Shown: positions 38,842 through 49,464 of the stretch, in pieces | Layout of the letters: each line of letters opens with the position of its first letter | How positions within the stretch are numbered: position 1 is the first letter of the stretch | Source of the DNA: Chromera velia | Lineage: Eukaryota; Sar; Chromeraceae | Length of the DNA: 62,000 bases | NCBI GenBank assembly: GCA_018398765.1 | Contig: JAHBMJ010000432.1 | Location: forward strand, 1-62,000 | Direction of reading: 5' to 3' | Position numbers and translations under genes: made by a program | Notes under the pieces: generated by a model | Seen by the model: the letters and a program-made list of their open reading frames with translations, nothing else | Told to the model about the DNA's origin: nothing | The model's database searches: none

Positions 38842-40533
38842 ATGGCAAATCGCGACTGGTCGGCCGTTCGGGTGCTGGCAAGGGTGTCCCTCTCCCTTTG
38901 GCCCCTGACTGTGGGTTTTGTGCAGCCCTTCAATTCCTATCTTCTGATTCTTCTTGGAGATCTCCTCGGAGGCTTCTTCTTTTGGCCTCTGTTTTTGAAC
39001 TTCTCCCTCGTTTTTACAGGAGCGTTGACGGGCTTGGGTCTCATGTCATTGAGGCCAAAGGCAAAGAAAGTAGACTGGATGGAGGGGTTTCATGAGTTGG
39101 GAAGGCGAATCGAAGCGAGCAAGTGGGACATTTTCTCGCTCTGCGGGGGCATTGTGTTGCCTGTGAGCGTTGGCAGTAATGCGTTCACAAGCAAATGGAT
39201 TGGTTTTGGTCCTACCTATCTTGGCGTCTCTTGTGGTCTGGTTTTGTCCTCTCTGATAATTGATTGGAAGGGACTTTTCTGGGCCCAGAAGCGACCAGTG
39301 ACCTGGTTGGATATCCTTGGGGCGTTTTTGGTTTTGGGGGGCACTGCGATGTTTGTAGCTGGCACGATCGAAGGCGATATGGTTGCGGGTGTTAGTGTCA
39401 ATCATGGGAAAAGGGTGGGGCTCTTGATTTTGGCCGTCGTCTCGGGTATTCTCCTGGTTATACAGGGAGCACTGAACAAAAGACTGACACAAGCACTCGG
39501 AGACCCATGGAGGAGCGCGTCCTGGGCTGCGTTTTGCGCTGTGGTCGGATTGTTCCCGCTTGCTATGTCAGAGGGACCGAGGGCGCCTGAGGCGATTTCT
39601 CGTACTCCCCCCTCCGAGGCCTTTCGTTACCTTTCTGGTTTGATTGGCCTGGCCATTCTGTTGACTTCCATGTCTGCCCCTCGTTATCTGGGCTTCTCTC
39701 TGTATGCGAAGGCCCGTGTGTCGGGTGAGGTGGTGGGTGCAGTGCTGATCGGGGTGACTCACGGGCTGTACTCTCTTGCGAAAGAACAAAGAGAAAGAGT
39801 CACGACCCTTGCCATTGTGGGACTGATGGTTACGTTCGTTGGTTTTTTTGTGTCCCTGAAATGGAATGACAAACCCCCGAGTGAGGTGGTGACCCAGGAG
39901 GTCCCACCTGCAGGTCCTGCAGGGGTTGGAGGAGTGATGGGCGAAGGTGGGGTTCGTTCTCGCTCTCAGAGGAATTTGGCAGTGGGTTCTGAGAGTGGGG
40001 ATGCAGGTCCAGTCGAGTCCACAGGGACTGCAGAGGGGGGGCCGAGCAGTGCAGCAGCAATGCCTCCTCATACGTCCACACACACAGACTCAGCCCATGT
40101 CTCAGAAGCACAAAGAGAATACGAAGCAGACCACACAAAGGAAGACTCTGTGAGAGGGGGTGGGGGTATAGATGGTTCTGTTGACAGGTTGAAGGCAGAA
40201 AAAGAAGAAGAGGGGAGCGGGGTCCTGGCAGTGCAGTCTTCCGACTCGAAGCAGCAACTGTCACAGGAATATCTGGAATGTCTGTCGGGTCGGAGGAGAA
40301 CCCCTAAGGGGGGAATTTTGGTGCAGGGGGGAACCTCCACGAGGGAGGAGACCAGCAGTCTTCCTGCATCCCCTTCGAAACGGTCTGCCTCTGCGCCCAT
40401 CGAAGCATACTCCCCTCAACAAGAAGAGAAGGCACCGAGTTCCCCTTCTCGTCCTTCGGAGAGACAGCTTGACGTCTCTTCGAGCAGAAGGTTTCTTCAG
40501 TCGCTCCACCAGTCAGAGATCAGTGACTGTTGA
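38842..40533 (+). CDS. DMT-superfamily transporter of the DUF606 (YdcZ) type with a long disordered tail
   Basis: Intronless, 563 residues from the ATG at 38842 (MANRDWSA). About ten hydrophobic segments fill residues 10-345. Two halves repeat the DUF606 pattern. The best match is GILLVIQGALNKRLTQALGD in the second half, with LCGGIVLPVSVGSN and GLVLSSLIIDWKGLFW in between. This family is common in bacteria (small drug/metabolite transporter branch); substrates are mostly unknown. Residues about 350-563 are Ser/Glu/Gly-rich, lack hydrophobic segments and are probably cytosolic and disordered. Intronless structure and family distribution raise the possibility of bacterial transfer with a lineage-specific tail, but this is inference. 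Confidence 0.75.
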   Translation: MANRDWSAVRVLARVSLSLWPLTVGFVQPFNSYLLILLGDLLGGFFFWPLFLNFSLVFTGALTGLGLMSLRPKAKKVDWMEGFHELGRRIEASKWDIFSLCGGIVLPVSVGSNAFTSKWIGFGPTYLGVSCGLVLSSLIIDWKGLFWAQKRPVTWLDILGAFLVLGGTAMFVAGTIEGDMVAGVSVNHGKRVGLLILAVVSGILLVIQGALNKRLTQALGDPWRSASWAAFCAVVGLFPLAMSEGPRAPEAISRTPPSEAFRYLSGLIGLAILLTSMSAPRYLGFSLYAKARVSGEVVGAVLIGVTHGLYSLAKEQRERVTTLAIVGLMVTFVGFFVSLKWNDKPPSEVVTQEVPPAGPAGVGGVMGEGGVRSRSQRNLAVGSESGDAGPVESTGTAEGGPSSAAAMPPHTSTHTDSAHVSEAQREYEADHTKEDSVRGGGGIDGSVDRLKAEKEEEGSGVLAVQSSDSKQQLSQEYLECLSGRRRTPKGGILVQGGTSTREETSSLPASPSKRSASAPIEAYSPQQEEKAPSSPSRPSERQLDVSSSRRFLQSLHQSEISDC

Positions 40534-42185
40534 TGGGGAGGGACCCGTGGGAAGTCTTCCATGGGAAAGAAGGAAGGAAGGAAGGAAGTACGTTTGCAAT
40601 TCGCTTTTCTTACTTCATGTGCATATGTGTGGTGTTCAATCTCCGTAAGCGAATGCGTGCACTGCGGCATGAAATTGCCAGAGGAGATCATTGGCCTGCC
40701 TGCATGGTTGCATGGGGGAGCAATTGATGGATCGATTGGGCGATCGAAGGGACGAGTTCGAACAACACGAATGCATAAATGTCTGTCTGTCCATGGCTTG
40801 CATATGTGGACGGCTTTCAGGGATTGACTGAAGGCCAAAGCAGCCCAGCATTGTGAGAAACTGTGACTGTCCTTGAAAAAGGGGCTGACACCCTGGGCTG
40901 TTCTATTTAAGTGTTGAATGAATTTTGATCGAAGGATCGAGCATTCCGAGAGAGCGGAGGCTCGTTCAAGCAAGTGCATGGCCCCTTGAAGTGGGGTTCT
41001 TCCTCTTCAATATGAATCATGCCCAGTGAGTGGCAGGTGATCTATGACTGGAGGTCTCTGATGGATTGATTGACTGATTGATGATGGTAATGCGCTGCAT
41101 ACCTTGCTGCACGTCGTTCAATATGGTGGCGTGATTTACGTGGCAGTGACACTGCCAAAGGGACGGTGGCACAGCCATGCACAGCCTTTCAGTACCTTTC
41201 AGTTAAAAAAAACTGGAAGGACAAATCAAAAACAAAAATAAAACAAAAGAAGTGAGCAAAATAAAGATAAATGTATATACACATGGCTACATATGGCTTC
41301 GCTACATGCATGCAGCATGCTTAGCTAGATGTAAATTCTAGATGTCTAGCTACACACATAAAAACATAACAGCATTTTCGAATTCTTTGTTTCAATTTGT
41401 ATCTAGATTTGTATACATTTTTAATCTGAATGGTAATTTTAATAATTTATATGTATACCAGAGTGTGTATACTATTTTTTTGTATTATTGACTTTTGTTT
41501 CACTACGTACTACTACTAGCAAGCAGAATCGCTATTATTATGACGCTATACATATTATATCTTAGATAATATCATATATGTTTTATAATAATTTTATACA
41601 GAGTACCTATCTGTACCGCCATCGTAATAATTTACTAACAAAGCATATGGTAATGTTTTATTTTAACGTTTTCATTAACTTTTCACTAGACTTTTCAACA
41701 GTCAATTTACATGTTCTCATTGCACATGCAGACCTTCAATTAAGAAATGAGAGTGTTGGTAGGTCTTGATTGAATTGTTTTCTTGGTTGTCTGCTATTAC
41801 ATGCGTGTTCTGCCGCAACTTCTGCACGCAACTTTCCCCTTGTTTGCTGGGTTCGTTGCCCTACATGGTCAATGCTATCACTCCCAACTGTGCCCTTATT
41901 TCCTCTTTGTTTTTCCTTTTTGACTGATTTTGAAACAAGAAACGGATGCATGCGGACGGACCCCAAGAAAACTGCCCATTGAAGAGAGGCAGTCATGCAG
42001 ATATCGCCGTCCGAGTACGCACACACCAATGATAAATCGGATTCCAATGACACTTTTAGAACTCTTCAAGTGAATTCAATCATGCTTTGACTCTTTTTTG
42101 ATTTGCACTTCGCGGACAACTGAAGAAGCTTTTTTGCCCTTTCTGTCTGTCTGTCTGTCTGTCTCTCTGTCTGTCTCTCTGTCCG

Positions 42186-42218
<33 letters not shown>

Positions 42219-42836
42219 TGCCTTCCTTCCTTCCTTCCTTCCTTCTTTCTTTCTTTCTTTTGCGGTCTCCCGCCTGGATCCCTTCCCACCTGTACCCCTC
42301 TCCTGCGTGCAGAACTCGGACATAAGCCGATACCGAGGCTGAACGCGAAATGCACGCACACATATGCCAATGGCAGAAGCTGAACTGGATTTCTGACTCA
42401 TTTGAGGACTCTCCCGAGTCCCCTACCTGCCCGCAATGAAGCCGGGGGCCCACTTCTGTTTCTCTTTTGTCTCCCACAATATACATGCTGTGAAGACGCC
42501 TGGTCGAGCTTCTCATTCACAAAACAACTCTTCCTCGCTCACACAGGTCGTTTGCTTCGCTTTCCCTGACTGCCCTCGTCACCGAAGCCTGCTTCGATTC
42601 TACCCCCCTGTCTTCCCTTATTTTTCCTCTGTCCCCACGGTCGATCAAGACAAACCCCAACCCCCCCTCGCTCCTTCTACCCTAGTGCATCAACCGACGC
42701 ACTTACCTCACCCCCCCACTTCGCTATCTTAAAGTTTCCTCTCCGCCGGTAGTCCACCCATTGATCTCTCCAACTGCCCCTGACCCATACATACAAACAC
42801 CGGCTTCCCTCCCCCACGACCCTCTGCAAGTACTTC
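40534..42836. other. intergenic, no gene seen
   Basis: Between the transporter stop and the 3' end of the hydroxylase gene. An AT-rich stretch covers about 41200-41770. (CTGT)n/(CCTT)n/(CTTT)n runs lie at 42142-42260. Short open frames have no recognisable domains. Confidence 0.6.
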
Positions 42837-45163
42837 CTAGGCCGACCCCCCAGACACCCTGGAGGTGGGAGCGAAGGGCCCTAGCAACGCGTCTTCCACC
42901 CCTTCTACCATGTTCTGCTGGTTGATGAACGCGTTGACGACGTACTTCTCTCCCCGAGAGGGCGGAAGACCCGCGTGCATCATGCGCCAGTCTGGTTCGT
43001 ACCTGCGTGCCCCCCCAAGTCAGAGGGTGCATAGGCAGTAGGCACGCAGACCGGCAGTGAGACGAAGAGACAGGTAGGCCCGCATTGAGGTAGGCAGATA
43101 GGCAGACACCAAAGATAGGCAAAGACAGGTAAAGACCCACTTTCCTTCGTCATACACTTTACTTCTAGAGAGAAACAGCCGCGCAGAGATGTACAAACAG
43201 AGACACAGGGAGACGCCTCTTACTGTATGTCTAATACAAACTGACTTGCCGTATTTGAAGGAACCGTCTGCTCTCTGCACGGTCAGCAGTTGTTCCCTCT
43301 CCTTTTCCCCCATCGACTGGACTTCTGGGGTGCTAAAGGGCCGGAAGTGAGAGTTGCTCCACACTACAGCTGCTCCCTTCTGCGGACTCACACTGAGACC
43401 CAGCTCTTCAAATTGTGTGCCCCCTTCCTCAAAGTCGTCTGAACGAATGGATTCAAAGATGGACACACACACACACATACACACAGAGAGAGAGGGGGGG
43501 GGGGGAAGAGAGAAACATACACAGAAACACACACACACACACACACACATGCACACATGCACACATGCATACACTCAGACATACGCACAACGATGGATGG
43601 GTAGATGGATGAATGGATGGATGGGTGGATGGGTGGATTGATGGGTGAATGGAAGGATGGATGGTTCCATGGATGGATGGAAGAGAAACAGGAGAGTCAG
43701 CGGGACGAAGAAAATCTGACCCTAAACTCTGTAAACCACAGGAAGCATGTGCACAGACAGTCATACGCACCGTTGAGGTACAGCAGAACGGTCGAGGGAC
43801 GAAAATAGCCGTCGTGGTGAGTCTTGAAGAATTCTCCGGGACGGTAGCGCACCTGCAGCCATGCAGCCATGCAAACAGTACTTCGTGGACAGATTTACGG
43901 ACGGATAGAACGAAGACAACACACAAAGACAGAGAGGGAAGGACAGACAGAGCGAGAGGGTCGACCTCGACGATGGCTTCTCCGTCTTTCTCCTCCGTTC
44001 ATGAATCCTGTTTGGCTGTTTGCCTGGCATGCTGACTCCCTAACTGAACCAGAAGGATTGATTGATTTCTCTCTCCCCTCCTGTGACCGACCACCATGAG
44101 AGGCTCCAGATGGCCCTCCGGACACCCTGCAAGTTTGGTGATCTTGGCTTCGATTGCTGCAGAGAGTTGCGTCTGTCCTATCAGCAGCTGGCATGACTCG
44201 CTGGTCCTGTTTTCGGACTTCTGGTGAGAGTAATTGTCTACCGATGACGAGACGCCCCCCCTTCCCGTCTTGCTGCGTTGATATCTGTGTGGAGAGGAGA
44301 GGAGACAATGAAGAACAACGCGCGGTGAGAGGATGGATGGAGTATCACGCGAAGTTCTTTCATGTACATACGGTCCCTTCCTCATTGGTCAGATGCTTTG
44401 AGACCGCGCACAGGAAGGGGAAGCCCCAGAAGTACAGACAGACACAGACAGAGAGACAAGGCTTTCCTTTTCTCCATTCTCGCATAGAAGGACAGACAGA
44501 GTGAGTCCATGTCATTTCTTCTGTTCTGTTTCCTCAGAAAAATCATAAGAAAATTGACCATCAGTTTTGTTCTTTTTTTTTTCAGCCTCTTCGCAGACGG
44601 GACAGTCAGGCAGGCGGAAAGACAGAAAAGGATACAACGAGACGAGAGGTTTGTCCTCTCCCTTTCCGAGACAACCAAGAGAGAGAGAGAGAGAGGAATA
44701 GAGGAAAGGACCAAGTAGCATACCTTCCTTCGGCAAGCTCCTGAAGGTGTGCACATTCCTCGTCAGTGAGGAAGTTGGGGTACAGAATGACTTTGGGTTC
44801 TTTTGAGAGCACCTGTGACTCTCTTTCTGCCGTCTTCCCTTCTGTCGAGGGCTGCCCCCCTCTGTTCTCAGGAGTGCGGACAGGGGGGCCTGGGTGCATG
44901 TAGCCTGCAGGAACTACGGACCGCCACCCCCAAGGCAGCTGCTGAGGGTGCATTCCGTAGGGGGGGCGCGGCGGCGAGACGACACCGGGTTGCAGCGCAA
45001 CGGGGGGTGCTTTGCTGTCGGCAGTGCTACTGCTCTTTCCATGGTGGGATAGCAAATGTGCAGAATAGAGAGGGGCTTGGGGATAGGGAGGCAAAGCAGT
45101 TGGGTAGACCGGTGGGTGGAACCCGTGGGGGTGCCACTGAGGATGTCTGAATGTGGTTGTCAT
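42837..45163 (-). CDS. prolyl 4-hydroxylase (2-oxoglutarate/Fe(II) dioxygenase)
   Basis: Five exons from the right: 45163-44724, 44284-44092, 43852-43771, 43438-43246, 43002-42837, stop TAG. Phases agree, giving 357 residues. The first 110 residues are Pro/His-rich and probably disordered; there is no clear signal peptide. The catalytic domain begins PKVILYPNFLTDEECAHL and continues VRYRPGEFFKTHHDG, which supplies the Fe-binding H-x-D. It then runs YLNDDFEEGGTQF, MMHAGLPPSRGEKYVVN, with the distal Fe-binding His and the 2-oxoglutarate-binding Lys. All key residues are present, so it should be active, hydroxylating proline in an unknown protein. The lack of a secretion signal suggests a cytosolic enzyme (SKP1/HIF-type) rather than a collagen-type one; this is inference. 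Confidence 0.9.
43460..43680. repeat. (CA)n, G-run and (GGAT)n tracts in a hydroxylase intron
   Basis: CA repeats, a run of about 11 G, more CA repeats and then ATGGATGGGTGG-type tetramers. Coding strand again reads pyrimidine-rich then TG-rich before the acceptor at 43439. Confidence 0.9.
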
Positions 45164-45873
45164 TCTTGGCTGCTAGATAGATAGATTCGTCTCGCAGAAC
45201 ACAAAAATTCGAAAAAATGTTCAAGGGGCGCTCCTTCTTTTCTACACGGTCCAAGGGACTCAGGTCAGGTCATACGCAGAGATCTCCCAAGATGAAGAAT
45301 CGAAAGGAAAGGAAAGGAGTTCCGTGCTGCAACTGAATCAACCCGATATGTAGTTGGGTGATGTTGGGTGCTCACTGTTGCAACGTTTGAACCCTGACCT
45401 TTACAAAAGAAATCCTACGTGGTTTTCGTACATACCCTTTTTGCGGCTTCTTGCAAATTGATCAAGCGGACGTTCTGCACGGCTTACATAACAAGAATGA
45501 ACACGTAACGTCACAGAATCTTTTCTCTCATTGCCGTTGAAGCCGTATGTTCTGACCTTCGAATCAGGAATCTTTCTGCACTTCGATCATGGCATTTGCA
45601 AAATTTTGCAGAGGCATGCACGCGCGGTGCTGACCGATCAGTGACCGAGCTATGCATGTGACCGAGCTATAAGCTTTGAATGACCCATGCATGCATCGGA
45701 TTGCATGCATCGGGCGACTCCGGCCATTGAATTATTGGTCACTATTAAAATCTCTACTTCCTAATAATTCACAGAGTCATCTGAGGCTGGATTCTGAGTC
45801 ATCTCACAAAGCCGCAGAACGTGCTTTGCGGCCAGAATACCGCGGTTGTGAGTTGCTCGGATGGCGAAGCATA
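45164..45873. promoter_or_regulatory. divergent region between hydroxylase and RCC1 genes
   Basis: About 710 bases separating two divergently transcribed genes, so it should contain both promoters. ATGCATGCAT clusters lie at 45610-45715. No defined promoter motif is recognisable. Confidence 0.35.
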
Positions 45874-47796
45874 ATGGTGCTCTTCCATTTCGGTAATTCC
45901 TTTTTTCTTGATGGCCGTCTCCTTCCTCTGGATTCTTATGGGTGGAGACGGGTTTCTCTGTTGCGTTCCTCTTCAGCCTTTCCCCCTTCCTCAGTGGTGT
46001 CTAGCTCTTCTTTTGCCGCCGAACAACAAGTAGAAAAATATGTGGAGGCAATTTCATGCTGCGACCAGAATCTGGCAGTTTTGGCGAAGGGTCAAGTCTG
46101 GATCAAAGACAGCAGAAGCATCACGCCCTCGAATGTCAAGGAGTGTATAGAAATTCCGGTGCGACCCCTCGTAGTCGGACTGTCTGTGCGAATTTCCACC
46201 CTTGCCTGTGGAGCCTATCATGCTCTGATGGCATCGCAGGAGGCAGGCGTCTCCTGGGGGTACGGGAGGAATGCAGAGGGTCAAATAGGGACAGGAGACT
46301 TTAGAGACAGGGACAGTCCGTCAGAGATATTTCGAGTGGGAGAGGAGGGAAGGGGCGTGGAGATCCGAGTGGTAGCTGGGCACTTTCACTCCTTTTTCCT
46401 TTTGCGAAATGGACTTGCACAAGCGCACAGCGTTCTGCTGAGTGCCACTGGATCACGAAGGGCTGAGGAAACGGGAACCCGGACCGTCTCCGAAGAAGAG
46501 AGAAAGACGCGGGGAGACGGAGAGGTGGGAAGGGAGGAACCGAGGAGATCGCACATACAGAGAAGTAACATGTTGGCTTGTGGTGAGTGTGAATGTCGTG
46601 GTCTTTTTTCTCCTCCTGTCTGCCTCTCGTCTTTTTCCATTTCTCTGTGCCTTTTTCCACCTATTCCTCCCTCTTTCTCTTCTTCTTTCTGCCTTCGACC
46701 CCTCTTCCCCGTTCCTTTGACATTCTCTGTCGGCCTGACTTCCCTCCTTGCTTCGCTCCACTCCATCGCTGACTCCATCCTTCCCCTTGCTACCTTTCGT
46801 TCAGAAGGTCCTTGTCGCAAGAGGTCGAGGCTTCATTTTCCACCGCTGCTCCTTTTGCTCTGCCCATCATTCCGTGCCCTCGGCTTAACGCTTGCAGGAG
46901 CAAACCGGTACGGACAAACTGGAACAGGGGTAGGACCATCTTATACCCATGAAGGAGACTCGCAAGGGACGCAGGGCAGAGAAACGATTCTTCCGGAGTC
47001 TGTTTGTAGGTTGGCATGCGTCCCTGTGCCGATGAATGTTCCCTTGCCCCGCCGATCCTCCTCATCCGCAGATCGGGGAAAAGTTCTAGCAAAAGAAAGG
47101 GAAGAGGAGGAAGGGGATTTCCAAACAGAGGGAGAAGTGTGGGTGCAGGTATCGGGAGGTGCAACTCACTCATGCGGGCTCACTTCTGATGGACGAGTTG
47201 CCTCTTGGTCAGTTCCGCACTCTTCCCCTCCTCGCTCTTTTTTCGTTCTTTCTGAAAGTGCAACCTACTGCACTGGCTCTTTCCGTGTCCTGTCAACTTC
47301 TGGTCGTGAATCCTGTTCTCTCGTTGCGGTCTTGGGAGAGGAGACGATGAAAGAGAAAGAGAACGTACATACCAACCAAAAACGCGATCATGCTGTTGCT
47401 TCCCCTTAATTCTCACGGCAGTGCTTCAGACTGAGAGCTTCCCTTTGTGCGCCTCTCCGCCTCCCTGCCTGCCTTGCTTCAGGGGAAGCAACCTTCATGG
47501 CCAGCTGTTCATGGGTGAGGGTGCGGAGAGCTCCCGTGTGCAGACCGTCACATCTCCAGAGGTTCGTCGGTCGGTCGGCCTGTCTTCAGAAAAGCTGACA
47601 AGCGAGCAGACAGACAACCTGTTCTTTCCGCCTCTTAGAAAGAAAAGAAAAGGCAGAAAGGGGCGGAGAAAGGAAGAAGGAAGTGAATAAAGACAAAAGA
47701 AAGAAAGAAAGGAAAGAAGGAAGGAAGGAAGAAAGGAAGGAAGGAAGGAAAGAAGGAAGGAAGGAAAGAAAGGAAGGAAGGAAGGAAGGAAGGAAG

Positions 47797-47833
<37 letters not shown>

Positions 47834-47990
47834 GAAGGAAGGAAGGAAGGAAGGAAGGAAAGAAAGGAAGGAAGGAAAGGAAGGAAAGGAAGGAAGGAAG
47901 GAAGGAAGGGAAGGAAGGAAGGAAGGAAGAAAGGAAGGAAGGAAGGAAAGAAGGAAGGAAGGAAAGAAAGGAAGGAAGGAAGGAAGGAAG

Positions 47991-48023
<33 letters not shown>

Positions 48024-49464
48024 GAAGGAAGGAAGGAAGGAAGGAAGGAAAGAAAGGAAGGAAGGAAGGAAGGAAGGAAGGGAACAAAGAAAGAAAGAAA
48101 GAAAGAAAGAAAGACAGAAAGGAAGGAAGGAAGGAAGGAAGGAAGGAAAGAAAGAAAGAAAGAAAGAAAGAAAGAAAAGAAAGAAAGAAAGAAAAAGACA
48201 AGAAGGGTCAGTAAGTCTCTCCTCCTTTCTGTTGTTCTCTTTGGTTCCGTGTCGTCCCATTTGTTTGAATGCCTGCAGGAAGTGAGGGTCCAGTGGTATG
48301 GTGATCTAGAAGACGAAGAAGAAGATGAAGGATTTGGTGAGAGGGTTTCCGGGTCGGGTGGCAAGGAGGGGACGAGCTCCTGCTCTGCTGTTGCGTGTGG
48401 CGTCTGGAACTCCGTCTTCCTTAGTTCCGATGGTTCGTTCGTCTTCCTCTCTCTGTCTCTGTGTTTGTGTCTCTGCCTGTGATACGCCTCGATCGTCAGC
48501 TGCCCTCCCGTTTCCCTAAATTTCTCTTTCCTCTTGTACGTTCTGACCGATACGGCTGTCGGTGTGCATATGTGATTCGTCGGCGTTTTCAAGCATGAAA
48601 CACAAAGATGACATCAGCAAGGCATGCAAAGTTTTGGAATGCTGTTGAAGCTGTCCGAGTGCCATGCAGTCCGAGTGCTGGTTTTACTTTGGTTTCGTTC
48701 ATCCACTCAACGAGCGAGTCGGCATGCGATTCTCTCTTCTGGCAAAGACTTTGTCAAAAAGCCTTTGAAAAAGCAAACCTGTTCTCTCCCTGCCCGGTTG
48801 AAAGCCTCGAGAAGGCGGTGCAAGATGATTCGGTGTTGGATGAAAATTCCACTTGCATCATGCAGACCTGTTCTCCATCTAGTTTCTTCTCCCCATTTCC
48901 CCATCCAACAGGCCGGGTCGCAGTCTCTGGATGTGGCCCTTCTCTTGCAAGTCCCGAAACGTCGTTTGTTCACTCTGGGAAGAAGGAGAACGAGACAGCT
49001 CCCCTGGCGGTGCAGTGCCAACGCAAAGGATTTCTGATCTTCCGACAGGGGGTTGCAGCAGAAGAGGCAGAAGGAGAGAGACTCAGTGCGGAGACAGCGG
49101 CTTTCCTTCCTCCTGGAGTGAGGAGTGTGGCGTGCGGCTCCTCTGTCTGTGCGTGTGTGGCGGCTGTGCGAGGGCGGGTCCGGACAGCCAGAGAGGGGGA
49201 TGACGGCTCCACACAGATTGTGAGAAGGGACGTTCAGAAGGCTTTTATCTGGGGTGAGTGAGCAACCCTGTCTGTCGGCTTTCCTCTCTCCCTCCCCCTC
49301 TCTCTGTCTCTTCTCTTCTCTCCGGCTGGACCCCCGATGTTGCGCCCCTTCACCCAGAGAAGAAAGGAGAGTGTGTCACTAATCAATATTTTCTGTGTGT
49401 CACTAATCAATATTTTCTGTGTGTCACCAATCAATATTTTCTTTCAGTCGCAGGCAGTTGAAAA
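45874..49464 (+). CDS. RCC1-repeat (beta-propeller) protein
   Basis: Exons: 45874-46582, 46898-47207, 47483-47561, 48279-48432, 48912-49253, and a short terminal exon whose acceptor (CTTTCAG at 49447 or CGCAGG a few bases on) is uncertain. Either choice adds only a few codons before a stop. Phases agree over the first five exons, about 531 residues. RCC1 blades are recognisable, several split by introns at the same place: [108 protein letters not shown]1 proteins act as Ran exchange factors or as general interaction propellers. Spacing here is irregular, with charged inserts, so Ran activity is not supported. Start is the ATG at 45874; an overlapping out-of-frame ATG precedes it at 45861. Confidence 0.8.
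47697..48198. repeat. 500-bp polypurine (GGAA)n/(GAAA)n tract in an intron
   Basis: Almost pure purine on the plus strand, with alternating GGAA and GAAA domains. A block of about 200 bases appears duplicated (about 47770-47880 versus 47970-48080). It lies in the intron between RCC1 exons 47483-47561 and 48279-48432. Confidence 0.95.
49371..49442 (+). repeat. three exact 24-bp units containing a branch-point-like CTAAT
   Basis: Units at 49371-49394, 49395-49418 and 49419-49442 read GTGTGTCACTAATCAATATT and so on, with one T/C change in the third. They sit immediately before the CTTTCAG acceptor of the last RCC1 intron. Confidence 0.9.

Noticed and set aside
41578-42053. Short frames in the AT-rich interval after the transporter
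   Set aside because: No domain, no phase-consistent exons, composition like the surrounding noncoding DNA.
47495-48592. Long Phe/Ser/Pro-rich minus-strand frame and Lys/Glu-rich plus-strand frame
   Set aside because: Pure products of the GGAA/GAAA tract inside an RCC1 intron.
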